Below are positions 41,022 to 55,030 of a DNA stretch of 64,000 nt, in pieces; the first letter of the stretch is position 1; every line of letters begins with the position of its first letter. Below the pieces are notes generated by a model. The model had not been told where the DNA came from. It made no database searches and worked only from the letters and a program-made list of their open reading frames with translations. Made by a program: the position numbers and the translations under genes. Source of the DNA: Yersinia enterocolitica (lineage in GTDB: Bacteria > Pseudomonadota > Gammaproteobacteria > Enterobacterales > Enterobacteriaceae); assembly GCA_002082245.2 (NCBI GenBank), contig NBTC02000002.1, positions 4,402,001 to 4,466,000 of the forward strand, in the 5' to 3' direction.

Positions 41022-42740
41022 TTAGCGCTTGATTTGGCCCAGCAGGAACTCAATGATTTCGCTGGTTTTAATCATCTGCTTCTCACCAATACGGCGGTTT
41101 TTATATTCCACCTCTTCGCTGTCGAGATTGCGGTCACCAATCACGATATTGTGTGGCACGCCAATCAGCTCCATATCGGCAAACATCACGCCTGGGCGTT
41201 CTTTGCGGTCATCGAGAATCACGTCAATACCATGGGAACGCAGAGTGGCATACAGCTCTTCCGCCAACTCTTTCACGCGGAAAGATTTGTGCATATTCAT
41301 TGGCAAAATGGCTACCTGGAACGGTGCAATCGCATCCGGCCAAATAATGCCACGGTCGTCATGATTCTGCTCAATGGCCGCTGCTACTACACGGGATACG
41401 CCAATACCGTAACAACCCATGGTCATCACTTGGTTACGGCCATCTTCGCCCTGAACCGTGGCTTTCATCGCTTCCGAGTATTTAGTGCCTAGCTGGAAGA
41501 TATGACCGACTTCAATACCACGCTTGATAAGTAATGTGCCTTTGCCATCAGGGCTGATATCGCCTTCAACCACATTACGTAAATCGGCAATTTGTGGCAG
41601 CGGTAAGTCACGCTCCCAATTAATACCAAAGTAGTGTTTGCCGTCGATATTCGCGCCAGCACCAAAATCACTCATCGCTGCCACACTGCGGTCAATCACG
41701 ATTGGCAACTGCAAATTAACCGGGCCTAATGAACCTGGACCTGCGCCAATCACTGCACGAATCTCTTCTTCGCTGGCAAAGGTCAGTGGTTTGGCGACTT
41801 GTAGCAGTTTCTCTGCTTTAATCTCATTGAGTTCATGATCACCGCGAACCAGCAACGCAACCAGCTTGTGACCACTCTCTTCGTGAGCATGCACCAATAA
41901 GGTTTTCACTGTTTTCACTATTGGAAGGTTGAACTGCTCGACCAATTCAGCGATGGTTTTTGCATTCGGGGTATCAATGATACGCAGCTCTTCCGTGGCG
42001 CTAGCCCGTGGTTCACCAGGAGCCACTGCTTCAGCAAACTCAATATTAGCGGCATAATCAGAACCGGTTGAGAACACAATGTCGTCTTCGCCACTCTCGG
42101 CCAGCACTTGGAATTCATGCGATGCACTGCCACCAATTGAACCGGTATCTGCCAGAACTGCACGGAAATTCAGATCCATACGAGAGAAAATCTTACTGTA
42201 GGCCGCATACATCGCGTCGTAAGTTTCCTGCAACGATTCCTGAGTGGTATGGAAAGAGTAAGCATCTTTCATCAGGAACTCGCGAGCACGCATCACGCCG
42301 AAACGTGGGCGAACTTCATCACGAAACTTGGTCTGGATTTGGAAAAAATTCAGCGGCAACTGTTTGTAAGAGTTGATCTCACCGCGAATCAGGTCAGTAA
42401 TTACTTCTTCATGAGTTGGACCGAGCACAAAAGGGCGTTCGCCGCGATCGACAAAACGCAATAGCTCAGGACCATACTGTTCCCAGCGACCACTCTCCTG
42501 CCACAAATCAGCCGGTTGTACGACGGGCATTGAAACCTCAATAGCACCGGCGTTATTCATTTCTTCGCGCACGATGTTTTCGACTTTCTTCAACACCCTA
42601 ACTCCGGTCGGTAACCAGGTATAAAGACCTGATGCCAGTTTACGGATCATCCCGGCACGAAGCATCAGTTGGTGACTGATCACTTCAGCATCGGCAGGTG
42701 TCTCCTTTAGAGTGGAGAGCAGATATTGGCTAGTACGCAT
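41022..42740 (-). CDS. proS: ProS, prolyl-tRNA synthetase
   Basis: ProS charges tRNA-Pro. It is the bacterial three-domain form (572 residues, as in E. coli). Class II motif 1 lies around [23 protein letters not shown], motif 2 around [21 protein letters not shown], and motif 3 around [17 protein letters not shown]. An INS editing domain inserted at about 225-400 ([29 protein letters not shown]) clears mischarged alanine. The C-terminal anticodon-binding domain ends in LLGQIKR. Confidence 0.97.
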   Translation of the reverse strand: MRTSQYLLSTLKETPADAEVISHQLMLRAGMIRKLASGLYTWLPTGVRVLKKVENIVREEMNNAGAIEVSMPVVQPADLWQESGRWEQYGPELLRFVDRGERPFVLGPTHEEVITDLIRGEINSYKQLPLNFFQIQTKFRDEVRPRFGVMRAREFLMKDAYSFHTTQESLQETYDAMYAAYSKIFSRMDLNFRAVLADTGSIGGSASHEFQVLAESGEDDIVFSTGSDYAANIEFAEAVAPGEPRASATEELRIIDTPNAKTIAELVEQFNLPIVKTVKTLLVHAHEESGHKLVALLVRGDHELNEIKAEKLLQVAKPLTFASEEEIRAVIGAGPGSLGPVNLQLPIVIDRSVAAMSDFGAGANIDGKHYFGINWERDLPLPQIADLRNVVEGDISPDGKGTLLIKRGIEVGHIFQLGTKYSEAMKATVQGEDGRNQVMTMGCYGIGVSRVVAAAIEQNHDDRGIIWPDAIAPFQVAILPMNMHKSFRVKELAEELYATLRSHGIDVILDDRKERPGVMFADMELIGVPHNIVIGDRNLDSEEVEYKNRRIGEKQMIKTSEIIEFLLGQIKR

Positions 42741-42847
42741 GATGTTTTGGTTCCATTAGCACTGCAACAAGTAGAGGCAGTCCAAAAAGTAAAAAGTGGT
42801 TTAGTTTACCAGCGAGTACGGGTTGTCAAAAGAGAACTGGCTGAAAT

Positions 42848-43555
42848 TTAGCGTGGGTCGAGCGACAACACTTCTGTTTGCTGGCCCATAACCCGCCAAC
42901 GCACATTAAATTCCAGCAACAGAACCGCGTATTCACGACTTTCATTATCGTCTTTACGGTAGGCTGGGCGGGGGTCTTGTGCCAAAACCTGGCTGATAAA
43001 ACGCCGCAAATGTGGATAACGCGTCTGCTGCTGTACTAACTGTTGCTCAGCGGTGGCGGAGAAACACACCGGCATACCTGCATCTGGGGCTGTCTGCGCA
43101 AAACCAGCGCGCGCCAGTGGTTGGCTCTCTGCAAAAGGCAGATAGGGTTTAATGTCAATCACCGGGGTACCATCAACCAGATCCAGACTACCCAACTCCA
43201 GAATCACCTCTGCGCCCTGGCAACGTATCCCTTTCAGCTCAATCAACGACATGCCGATAGGATTTGGCCGGAAAGTGGAGCGAGTGGCAAATACGCCCAT
43301 CCGTGTATTACCGCCTAAACGTGGCGGGCGAACCGTCGGACGCCAACCCCCCGCCATGGTTTGATGGAAAACGAACATCACCCATACATGACTGAAGTCA
43401 GATAACCCACGCACGGCTTCCGGCTGATTATAGGGAGCCACTAACTGTAACTCACCACCGCCATCTTCAATTAGACCGGGCTGTCTTGGCACCGCAAACT
43501 TTTCTTTATAGGGTGAGCGAATCACCCCGATCTGATTGAAGGAAAATACACTCAT
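42848..43555 (-). CDS. trmO: TrmO, tRNA-Thr m6t6A37 methyltransferase
   Basis: TrmO (TsaA/YaeB) N6-methylates t6A37 in tRNA-Thr(GGU) using SAM. It is a beta-barrel methyltransferase with VIRSPYKEKFAVPRQPGL, PTVRPPRLGGN and MGVFATRSTFRPNPIGMS. ATG 43555 gives 235 residues, the E. coli length, and overlaps the rcsF stop by ATGA, which settles the start against the longer frame from 43588. Confidence 0.95.
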   Translation of the reverse strand: MSVFSFNQIGVIRSPYKEKFAVPRQPGLIEDGGGELQLVAPYNQPEAVRGLSDFSHVWVMFVFHQTMAGGWRPTVRPPRLGGNTRMGVFATRSTFRPNPIGMSLIELKGIRCQGAEVILELGSLDLVDGTPVIDIKPYLPFAESQPLARAGFAQTAPDAGMPVCFSATAEQQLVQQQTRYPHLRRFISQVLAQDPRPAYRKDDNESREYAVLLLEFNVRWRVMGQQTEVLSLDPR

Positions 43556-43959
43556 TTTGATGAAACGTTCAGTGCAGAACCTTGGCACACCGCTTGTTGA
43601 TAGCAGCCAGGAACGCCACTTTGTATTTCACATCCGTGTAGCAGCACCGCATTGGCTTTCATATAAGAAGCACGGGTCTGCATTCTCTTACGGGCGGTGG
43701 CGATACTGGCTGGAGAGTCCTGAACGGTAGATTGGCAAGACTCACCGGATACTTCGCCTAAGTCGCGGAAAGGCTTGCCAACAAGTTCTTCAGCACTTTT
43801 ATAAAGTTTTACTGGTGCCGGACGAGGGGCTGCCGTTGGGCTGGGTTTAGTCACCGGAGGTGGTTGCTTAACCGGACTTTCTGTGGTGGATGGCTTTGAT
43901 TGAAGCATGGAGCATCCAGTTAGCGAAAGTGCTAACAGACACAGAGGTAACGCACGCAT
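43552..43959 (-). CDS. rcsF: RcsF, outer-membrane lipoprotein of the Rcs system
   Basis: RcsF senses envelope damage and relieves IgaA inhibition of the Rcs phosphorelay. The lipobox LSLTGC has Cys16. A proline-rich linker (PPPVTKPSPTAAPRPAP, residues 33-49) allows its threading through outer-membrane proteins. The globular domain holds four cysteines (ESCQS, HGCEI, PGCYQ, AVCQG) that form two disulfides in E. coli. The 135 residues match the family. Confidence 0.94.
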   Translation of the reverse strand: MRALPLCLLALSLTGCSMLQSKPSTTESPVKQPPPVTKPSPTAAPRPAPVKLYKSAEELVGKPFRDLGEVSGESCQSTVQDSPASIATARKRMQTRASYMKANAVLLHGCEIQSGVPGCYQQAVCQGSALNVSSK

Positions 43960-44015
43960 AGAGATTCCTCAGCCTTTTTTATTTAAGAGGCGCTATTGAA
44001 GCAATCTATGATGCA

Positions 44016-44044
44016 AATAACAAGACGGGCCATGGCCCGTCTTG
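44016..44044 (-). terminator. metQ terminator
   Basis: CAAGACGGGCC (44021-44031), AT, GGCCCGTCTTG (44034-44044), a perfect 11-bp stem; on the minus strand it is followed by TTATTTG. It lies about 64 bases past the metQ stop. Confidence 0.75.
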
Positions 44045-44107
44045 CAATATATTTAGCAAACACTGATTTTAGCTAACGCCATATTCAGCAAAATAGCCAA
44101 TTAACAC

Positions 44108-44923
44108 TTACCAGCCTTTTACTGCACCACCGTTGAATGCTTTGTTTGCTGCATCGTAAACTTCATCAGACTGATATGCCTGAACGAATTTCTTCACGTT
44201 TTCCGCATCTTTATTGTCTTCGCGGGCTACGATCAGATTGACGTAAGGTGACTCTTTATCTTCCACGAATAAGCCATCTTTAGCAGGTGTTAAGCCAATC
44301 TGGCTGGCGTAGGTGGTATTGATAATCGCCAAGGCGATTTGTTGGTCATCCAAAGAACGTGGTAACTGAGGGGCTTCCAGTTCAACCAGTTTCAGGTTTT
44401 TAGGATTCTCAACCACATCCAACACGGTTGGCAGCAGACCAACGCCGTCTTTCAGTTTAATCAGCCCCACTTTTTGCAGCAGCAACAGAGAACGGCCCAG
44501 ATTGGTCGGGTCATTTGGCAGTGCGACCTGAGAACCCGGTTGTAACTCTTCCAATGACTTGATTTTCTTAGAGTAACCAGCAATTGGATAAACGAATGAG
44601 TTACCCACAGACACTAACTTGTAGCCACGATCTTTAATTTGCTGATCCAGATAAGGCTTGTGCTGGAAGGCATTCAGGTCAATATCACCTTTGCTCAATG
44701 CTTCGTTTGGCAATACATAGTCGTTAAAGGTAACCAGTTCAACATCCAGACCATATTTATCTTTTGCCACTTTTTGAGCAACTTCAGCAACTTGTTGCTC
44801 GGCACCCACAATGACACCAACTTTAATGTGGTTTGGATCTTTCTCTGCCGGGCCGCAACCCACCAGAGCTAAGGTACCAATCAGTGCACTGACTGCCGCG
44901 ATAGATTTGAATTTTAAAGACAT
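44108..44923 (-). CDS. metQ: MetQ, methionine-binding lipoprotein
   Basis: MetQ is the D/L-methionine-binding lipoprotein of the MetNIQ ABC importer. The lipobox LALVGC has Cys23, followed by the NlpA-type domain IKVGVIVGAEQQVAEVAQKV, FNDYVLPNEALSKGDIDLNAFQHKPYLD and ALPNDPTNLGRSLLLLQK. The 271 residues equal E. coli. A 127-bp ERIC repeat sits between metI and metQ, so this gene is set 194 bases from metI. Confidence 0.95.
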   Translation of the reverse strand: MSLKFKSIAAVSALIGTLALVGCGPAEKDPNHIKVGVIVGAEQQVAEVAQKVAKDKYGLDVELVTFNDYVLPNEALSKGDIDLNAFQHKPYLDQQIKDRGYKLVSVGNSFVYPIAGYSKKIKSLEELQPGSQVALPNDPTNLGRSLLLLQKVGLIKLKDGVGLLPTVLDVVENPKNLKLVELEAPQLPRSLDDQQIALAIINTTYASQIGLTPAKDGLFVEDKESPYVNLIVAREDNKDAENVKKFVQAYQSDEVYDAANKAFNGGAVKGW

Positions 44924-44976
44924 ATCCCTTCCTCTATAGACATTCGTTAAGATGCGCCGCTGTGTGAGGCAGTCGC

Positions 44977-45103
44977 TATACCCTTGGTACTTGGCGCTGC
45001 AGGGTTGTTAGCAACTTTCACTTACCCGAATCACTTACTTGAATAAGCTTATCGGGATATGTTCGCTTGCCGCCTACCTGCAACATCAATTCCTTTGGGT
45101 AAT
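44977..45103. repeat. Full-length ERIC element inside metNIQ
   Basis: It begins TATACCCTTGGTACTTGGCG and has the central ATCACTTACTTGAATAAGCT and right-hand GCCGCCTACCTGCAACATCA, ending TTTGGGTAA. It shows ERIC consensus throughout at the canonical 127-bp length. It fills most of the 194-base metI-metQ spacer. Confidence 0.88.
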
Positions 45104-45117
45104 TGATGTGTTAAGAA

Positions 45118-45771
45118 CTATTTGTGGGTAACGGCTTTTACGATCCGATCGCCACTGAACTGAATCAGGTAAACCAAAATTACTAATAATACTAATACAG
45201 TATTCATTACCGTGGCGTTATAGCCAATGTAACCATACTGATAACCGATCTGGCCTAAGCCACCGGCACCGACTGCACCACCCATCGCGGAATAACCGAC
45301 CAGGGTAATTAATGTAATAGTGGCGGCATTCACCAAGCCGGGTAGGGCTTCGGGCAACAACACCTTTTTAATAATTTGCATTGGGGTCGCTCCCATCGCA
45401 CGGGCAGCCTCAACCAAACCAGATGGAATCTCTAGTAGGGCATTCTCCACCATACGAGCAATAAAGGGGGCTGCACCGACCGTTAGTGGCACAATCGCCG
45501 CCTGTAACCCAATCGATGTACCGACAATCATTCGAGTGAATGGAATCATCCACACCAATAAGATAATAAAAGGTATGGAACGGAAAATATTCACAACTCC
45601 AGACAGGGTGCGGTAAATCTTATTGTTAGCGATAATTTGCCCTGGGCGGGTGACATACAGCAGCACCCCAACCGGTAGCCCTAGCACAAAGCCAAAGAAA
45701 CCAGACACAAAAGTCATCATTAGAGTTTCCCAGACGCCTCGGCCCATTAACCACATCATTGCCTCAGACAT
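45118..45771 (-). CDS. metI: MetI, methionine ABC permease
   Basis: MetI is the inner-membrane permease of MetNIQ. The 217-residue protein has five membrane segments. The coupling-helix EAA motif that contacts MetN is [27 protein letters not shown], near residues 118-144 (two parts: [16 protein letters not shown] and [11 protein letters not shown]). The gene overlaps metN by 8 bases, so they are coupled. Confidence 0.95.
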   Translation of the reverse strand: MSEAMMWLMGRGVWETLMMTFVSGFFGFVLGLPVGVLLYVTRPGQIIANNKIYRTLSGVVNIFRSIPFIILLVWMIPFTRMIVGTSIGLQAAIVPLTVGAAPFIARMVENALLEIPSGLVEAARAMGATPMQIIKKVLLPEALPGLVNAATITLITLVGYSAMGGAVGAGGLGQIGYQYGYIGYNATVMNTVLVLLVILVYLIQFSGDRIVKAVTHK

Positions 45772-46795
45772 AACCCAGAACCTCTACTTTTACATGATGA
45801 TCTTGCAAAAACTTGATGGCAGCGAGGCCATCCTGATCGTCGCCATGCAGCTCTGCTAACATGACACCAAACTTAACGCCACCGGCATAATCCATCTGCG
45901 AACTGAGAATCCCGATATCAATATTGAAACGGCGCACCGCTTGTGAAATGAGTGGTGCGTCAACGGACTGACCGGTGAACTCCAATTTCAGCAGTGGAAC
46001 GCGATCTGCAGTTGGTTCCTGCGTCATACGCTGGGCGTAATCTTCTGGAATATCCAAATGGAGTGTTGATTGGATAAATTGTTGCGCCAGCGGAGTTTTC
46101 GGATGCGAGAACACTTCACTGACACTGTCTTTCTCAATCAATTTGCCTTCACTTATTACAGCAACCTGATCACAGATGCGTTTCACCACATCCATTTCAT
46201 GAGTAATAAGCAAAATAGTCAGCCCCAGACGACGATTAATGTCCTTAAGTAGCTCCAGAATCGAACGAGTGGTTGCCGGGTCTAATGCGCTGGTGGCTTC
46301 ATCGCACAACAAGACTTTTGGATTACTGGCTAAAGCACGCGCGATAGCAACACGCTGCTTCTGACCGCCCGACAAGTTAGCCGGGTAAGCATCTTGCTTA
46401 TCCGCTAAACCGACCAGATCCAACAGTTCGGTAACTCTCTTCTTTATATCTGCGCGTGACGTGTTATCCAGCTCAAGAGGCAACGCAATATTGCCATACA
46501 CCGTGCGAGATGACAGTAAATTGAAATGCTGAAAAATCATGCCGATTTGACGACGCGCGCGCGTCAGTTCACCTTCAGATAAGGTTGTCAGATCTTGCCC
46601 ATCAACCAGAACCTGGCCGCTGGTAGGGCGCTCTAACATATTGGCACAGCGAATCAGTGTACTTTTACCCGCACCTGATGCACCGATAACGCCATAAATT
46701 TGTCCAGCAGGGACGTGTAGACTCACGTCTGTAAGTGCGGTAATAGTGTGCGAACCCTGTTGGAACACTTTGCTGATGTGAGAAAGTTTAATCAT
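45764..46795 (-). CDS. metN: MetN, methionine ABC ATPase
   Basis: MetN is the ATPase of MetNIQ. Walker [10 protein letters not shown] is at residues 38-46, the signature [15 protein letters not shown] near 140, and Walker [12 protein letters not shown] near 160. The C-terminal NIL (ACT-like) domain, about residues 265-343, binds methionine and shuts the transporter when internal methionine is high. It is the first gene of metNIQ; a MetJ-type operator lies 80 bases upstream. Confidence 0.96.
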   Translation of the reverse strand: MIKLSHISKVFQQGSHTITALTDVSLHVPAGQIYGVIGASGAGKSTLIRCANMLERPTSGQVLVDGQDLTTLSEGELTRARRQIGMIFQHFNLLSSRTVYGNIALPLELDNTSRADIKKRVTELLDLVGLADKQDAYPANLSGGQKQRVAIARALASNPKVLLCDEATSALDPATTRSILELLKDINRRLGLTILLITHEMDVVKRICDQVAVISEGKLIEKDSVSEVFSHPKTPLAQQFIQSTLHLDIPEDYAQRMTQEPTADRVPLLKLEFTGQSVDAPLISQAVRRFNIDIGILSSQMDYAGGVKFGVMLAELHGDDQDGLAAIKFLQDHHVKVEVLGYV

Positions 46796-46874
46796 ATTAT
46801 TCTTATTTTATCGTCGTTTCCGTGGCTAGATAAAAAGTAAACTTCAGCGGAACCAAAGTATAGATTGGATGTTA

Positions 46875-46890
46875 AGGCGTCTAGACGGCC
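46875..46890. promoter_or_regulatory. MetJ operator (tandem met boxes) upstream of metN
   Basis: AGGCGTCT (46875-46882) and AGACGGCC (46883-46890) are two adjacent 8-bp boxes matching the MetJ consensus AGACGTCT at 7/8 and 6/8 positions. MetJ with SAM represses the methionine regulon, including metNIQ in E. coli. Confidence 0.8.
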
Positions 46891-46981
46891 AAGTCAACTG
46901 GCAACACCGATTCTCTTCCATTCTCAATCGGTAATGAAACATGCGATACTAGTGGGGTTTACAGCCCTCAGGAGCAGATAA

Positions 46982-47548
46982 GTGACTCAGCCCGTCCCCG
47001 CAATATTTTTAGATCGTGATGGTACAATTAATGTTGATCACGGTTATGTCCACGAAATTGATAACTTCCAGTTTATAGACGGTGTTATTGATGCTTGTCG
47101 TGAATTGAAAGAAATGGGTTTCGCTTTGGTATTGGTAACCAATCAATCAGGTATTGCACGCGGTATGTTTACCGAAGAGCAATTTGTAAGTCTCACCGAG
47201 TGGATGGATTGGTCTCTGGCTGACCGTGGTGTTGACCTGGACGGCATCTACTTCTGTCCGCATCACCCCGATGGCAGTGTAGCGGAGTTCAGTGAAACAT
47301 GTGAATGCCGTAAACCGCTGCCTGGCATGTTACTGCAAGCACAAAGCGAATTGAACATTGATATGGCTTCTTCTTATATGGTTGGTGACAAAATTGAAGA
47401 TATGCAGGCAGCATTAGCGGCTAATGTCGGCACTAAAGTGTTAGTTCGCACTGGTAAGCCTGTTAGCGCAGAAGGAGAGGCGCTAGCTGATTGGGTGCTA
47501 AATAGTCTGGCTGACCTGCCAAAAGCGATAAAAACGCGTCATAAGTAG
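46982..47548 (+). CDS. gmhB: GmhB, heptose 1,7-bisphosphate 7-phosphatase
   Basis: GmhB removes the 7-phosphate of D-glycero-beta-D-manno-heptose 1,7-bisphosphate in the making of ADP-heptose for LPS inner core. It is a HAD phosphatase with catalytic D11 and D13 in [15 protein letters not shown]. Thr/Ser follows in [11 protein letters not shown], and Cys/His zinc ligands lie in CPHHPDGS and CECRKP. The C-terminal motif [12 protein letters not shown] is present. The start is GTG 46982 after AGGAG. It precedes the rRNA operon as in E. coli. Confidence 0.95.
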   Translation: MTQPVPAIFLDRDGTINVDHGYVHEIDNFQFIDGVIDACRELKEMGFALVLVTNQSGIARGMFTEEQFVSLTEWMDWSLADRGVDLDGIYFCPHHPDGSVAEFSETCECRKPLPGMLLQAQSELNIDMASSYMVGDKIEDMQAALAANVGTKVLVRTGKPVSAEGEALADWVLNSLADLPKAIKTRHK

Positions 47549-47597
47549 TCTTTGCGTTCAAATAATCAGCAGTTGGAAAAAACTTTAAGATAAACTC

Positions 47598-47632
47598 TTG
47601 CCATTCTGAGGCGGCTCCCTATAATGCGCATC
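47598..47632 (+). promoter_or_regulatory. rrn P1 promoter
   Basis: -35 TTGCCA (47598-47603), 16-base spacer, -10 TATAAT (47620-47625), then GCGC. The CTCCCTATAATGCGC context is the classic growth-rate-controlled rrn P1 with a GC-rich discriminator. Confidence 0.9.
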
Positions 47633-47703
47633 CATCGACACGGCGCTGTGAGCAACTTCACAGAGTGGCCGGGAAGAACAGAGAAAATTAACTGATTAAG
47701 TGG

Positions 47704-47738
47704 TTGACTCTGTAGCGGGAAAGCGTATTATCTGCCTC
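47704..47738 (+). promoter_or_regulatory. rrn P2 promoter
   Basis: -35 TTGACT (47704-47709), 16-base spacer, -10 TATTAT (47726-47731), then CTGCCTCCC. It lies 106 bases downstream of P1, as in other enterobacterial rrn operons. Confidence 0.85.
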
Positions 47739-47781
47739 CCGCGTTACCGTAAGATTCGCCGAAAGGCAAACGGGTAACGAA

Positions 47782-47796
47782 CGCTCTTTAACAATT
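47782..47796 (+). promoter_or_regulatory. rrn leader boxA (antitermination)
   Basis: CGCTCTTTAACAATT is the rrn boxA RNA element bound by NusB/S10 to resist Rho. The remaining leader (47797-47981) holds 16S processing-stem sequences and no gene. Confidence 0.85.
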
Positions 47797-47981
47797 TATC
47801 AGACAATCTGTGTGGGCACTCGCAAGACGATATCGAAGCCTGTTTCGACAGGCAGAAGAAATATCAAAGTCTTGAAGAGTGACCAAAGCAGTACACATTT
47901 GAACTTCGGTTCGAATGCATATTTGCAGAAAGTAATCTTTGAGCATCGCTGCTTTTATTAGCAGCAAATCAAACAAATCTT

Positions 47982-49524
<1,543 letters not shown>

Positions 49525-49626
49525 CCTAACGATACGCATTGCGTAGTGTCCACACAGATTGTCTGATAGAAAGTAACGAGCAAATAAGGCCGGACTGAGA
49601 GATTAGTCGGGCTTTAGTACCTTGTT

Positions 49627-49703
<77 letters not shown>

Positions 49704-49813
49704 ACTCATCCTCATAGTGCGTTACAGACACACTCGTTTATACCCATAAACGTCGCGTGACTGCGCCTTGTCTGAGAATGAGTTATGCCGATAAGGTATT
49801 TTGCTTTTTATAT

Positions 49814-49889
49814 GGGGCTATAGCTCAGCTGGGAGAGCGCCTGCCTTGCACGCAGGAGGTCAGCGGTTCGATCCCGCTTAGCTCCACCA
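49814..49889 (+). tRNA. alaT: tRNA-Ala (TGC)
   Basis: 76 nt in the 16S-23S spacer with encoded CCA. The anticodon TGC is at 49847-49849. The acceptor stem GGGGCTA pairs with TAGCTCC; the T arm has GGTTCGATCC. Confidence 0.98.
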
Positions 49890-49948
49890 TATAAAAAAAC
49901 TATTTCAAAACGTACTGCGGTCGTAAGGCACAGTGTGTTGTGAAATAT

Positions 49949-49964
49949 TGCTCTTTAACAATCT
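49949..49964 (+). promoter_or_regulatory. Spacer boxA before 23S
   Basis: TGCTCTTTAACAATCT repeats the leader boxA. The rest of the tRNA-Ala to 23S spacer (49890-50233) holds the 23S processing-stem half and no gene. Confidence 0.8.
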
Positions 49965-50233
49965 GGAACAAGCTGAAAATTGAAACATTACAGCTGAAAC
50001 TTATCTCTCCGTAGATGTACTGAGATAAAAAGTAATCTGTAATAGAGTCTCTCAAATAATCGCAATGCCAATGGGTAATCATTGTTGCAGTGTGAGCGAG
50101 AAGACACTCAGCAAGGCGTACAGCGCACAGCAACCGGAGTGAACTTAACGTTCATGAGGATTGCGCGCACTGCACAACATAGCAGAGTGTGTTCACAGCC
50201 ACACCAATAACGAAAAACACCTTTGGGTTGTGA

Positions 50234-53141
<2,908 letters not shown>

Positions 53142-53252
53142 ACAACACCAAAGGTGTTTTAGATTTGAGAGATAGAAATTTTCAGCGAAGTTCCGAGATT
53201 GGGCTGGCTGGCTGTGTGTAGGATTACATAGCGGGTTAGTTTAGACAGAATT

Positions 53253-53372
53253 TGCCTGGCGGCCATAGCGCGGTGGTCCCACCTGATCCCATGCCGAACT
53301 CAGAAGTGAAACGCCGTAGCGCCGATGGTAGTGTGGGGTCTCCCCATGCGAGAGTAGGACACTGCCAGGCAT
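53253..53372 (+). rRNA. rrf: 5S ribosomal RNA
   Basis: 120 nt, starting TGCCTGGCGGCCATAGCG and ending CTGCCAGGCAT; the two ends pair as the 5S helix I. The CCGAACTCAGAAGTGAAACG loop is conserved. Confidence 0.98.
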
Positions 53373-53495
53373 CAAACACGAGTTACCAGAGTGACATCTG
53401 GTAACTGACAAAATCGCTTAGAGCGGTTTTGCACAGCGCGGAGCGCTGGCCCTGTCAAGGGTAAGTATCGGGAAGATACGCGTAAAAGAATCGGT

Positions 53496-53572
53496 GGAGC
53501 GGTAGTTCAGTTGGTTAGAATACCTGCCTGTCACGCAGGGGGTCGCGGGTTCGAGCCCCGTCCGTTCCGCCA
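53496..53572 (+). tRNA. aspU: tRNA-Asp (GTC)
   Basis: 77 nt with encoded CCA and anticodon GTC at 53530-53532. It is the distal tRNA of this rRNA operon, matching aspU after rrnH in E. coli. The acceptor stem GGAGCGG pairs with CCGTTCC. Confidence 0.97.
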
Positions 53573-53580
53573 CTTATTGC

Positions 53581-53611
53581 AAAACCCTGGATCTCTGATT
53601 CAGGGTTTTTT
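53581..53611 (+). terminator. rRNA operon terminator
   Basis: AAAACCCTGGATC, loop TCT, GATTCAGGGTTTT, then more T. A strong Rho-independent terminator 9 bases after tRNA-Asp. Confidence 0.92.
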
Positions 53612-53857
53612 GCATTGTAATTTTTATATATTGTTGATCTGCTGGATATATTTCTGCGACAAAACCCAACCACAACTCTCTTATTGTCAGTTTGCGACTC
53701 CACCATCTGGCTCTCTGTGCTATTTATAATTTTAATTCAATGGGTTATTTACCACACTTTTAACAGAACAGAATGGTTAAGAGCAGCCTGGATACACTAT
53801 AGGAATAAGGAAATATCGATTCTTGATGGGGTAAGCCCTCAGACAGAGGGCTTAATG
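53612..53857. other. Spacer between rrn terminator and the ape region
   Basis: No credible gene is seen. AAGCCCTC (53832-53839) and GAGGGCTT (53845-53852) form a hairpin that ends 5 bases before the methyltransferase stop on the minus strand and may terminate it, although no T-run follows. Confidence 0.4.
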
Positions 53858-54967
53858 TTATGCGGGTTCTTTACGGCAAATTAATAATGTATGCCCAATA
53901 CCAAGACCATCAATATCTTTCTCAACGTAGAATCCAGCGGTAGATAAGCACTGGTAAAAAGTATCTGAATGATAAAAACGGCTATTACCGTTAGCCATAC
54001 ATGTAAAATAAAGAGATGAGGCATTCAAACTGAATGCACCAGCTTCAAATTGTTGCCTATCCCAAAATATCTCCATGATGCATACGTAACTATCGGGCTT
54101 CATTGCATGATGAATAAGCTTAAGAATATGGACGATTCGTTCTTCACTAAAGCAGTCTAGAAACTGACTCATCCACCAAACGTCTGCTTCTGCTGGCAAT
54201 CGATCAGCTAATAACAGATCCACAGGATATGTACTGATACGGCCGCTATAGCCTTTGCTTTTGACGTTCTCGTTAGCTAAGACTAACTGTTGTGGCAAAT
54301 CCAGCAATGTTATTTTCACATCAGGGTCATAGGCCGCACACTGTAAAGCCCACTTCCCAGTATTTGCACCAATGTCATATATATGTTTTGGTTCAAGATC
54401 AAAAATAGCTTTTAGCGCAAGCTGAAAGGCATTATCGGAATAAAAATGATCAAAGGCGAACCAACTTTCACGTGCGGCAGTCGGCAACTCGCTTAGTGCA
54501 GGGTAAATAGTAGGCCATTCACCAAATACGGATAATCCGGCTGGCTTTCCTGTCTCTAGTGCTTCTTTTAGATTGAATAAACCCTGATAACAAACGTCCT
54601 GAGTGAAGTCCATATTTACGCGGGTCATTTGATCATGCAATAAGTAGTGACCGACCTTGCCCAGATAAAATCGGTTTTCCTGTTGGTAGAGGATATTACC
54701 GCTAAGCCCCATGTCTAGCAGGATGCTGATTGCATATCGGCTTAGTGTGCAATGAGTCTGAAGCTCATCGAGTGTAATACCACCTTTACCTGATTCATCT
54801 AATGCAGCTAAAATTCCTGACTCTCTCAGGTTAAGCGCAGCTTGAAATAGCATAGGGGCAAAAGCTATTTTCTGAGCTTCAGTGATTGCCGCCAAAGCAC
54901 TAATTTGGTCTTTATCATATCCGTAGCGCAAGCTTACGTCCTCGTAATTCAGGTAATAGCTCACCAT
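53858..54967 (-). CDS. apeB: SAM-dependent methyltransferase of the aryl-polyene cluster
   Basis: A 369-residue class I methyltransferase. Residues 1-180 look like the helical dimerisation/winged-helix part of small-molecule O-methyltransferases (LRESGILAALDESGKGG, CTLSRYAISILLDMGL). The SAM-binding motif YDIGANTGKWALQ lies near residue 197 and LLDLPQQL follows as motif II. APE clusters encode a methyltransferase thought to modify the aryl head group, and this gene neighbours the ape operon. Here it is on the opposite strand, separated from the operon by a lipoprotein gene, so the symbol is by family and context. Substrate is unproven. Confidence 0.75.
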   Translation of the reverse strand: MVSYYLNYEDVSLRYGYDKDQISALAAITEAQKIAFAPMLFQAALNLRESGILAALDESGKGGITLDELQTHCTLSRYAISILLDMGLSGNILYQQENRFYLGKVGHYLLHDQMTRVNMDFTQDVCYQGLFNLKEALETGKPAGLSVFGEWPTIYPALSELPTAARESWFAFDHFYSDNAFQLALKAIFDLEPKHIYDIGANTGKWALQCAAYDPDVKITLLDLPQQLVLANENVKSKGYSGRISTYPVDLLLADRLPAEADVWWMSQFLDCFSEERIVHILKLIHHAMKPDSYVCIMEIFWDRQQFEAGAFSLNASSLYFTCMANGNSRFYHSDTFYQCLSTAGFYVEKDIDGLGIGHTLLICRKEPA

Positions 54968-55030
54968 TTAGCATTATTCAGCTTTAATGGTGAGCATAAA
55001 ATTAAGATAACTATTTGTTATATAATGTTT

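Noticed and set aside
53511..53884. Open frames across tRNA-Asp and the following spacer
   Set aside because: They overlap the tRNA and its terminator and show no protein family features.
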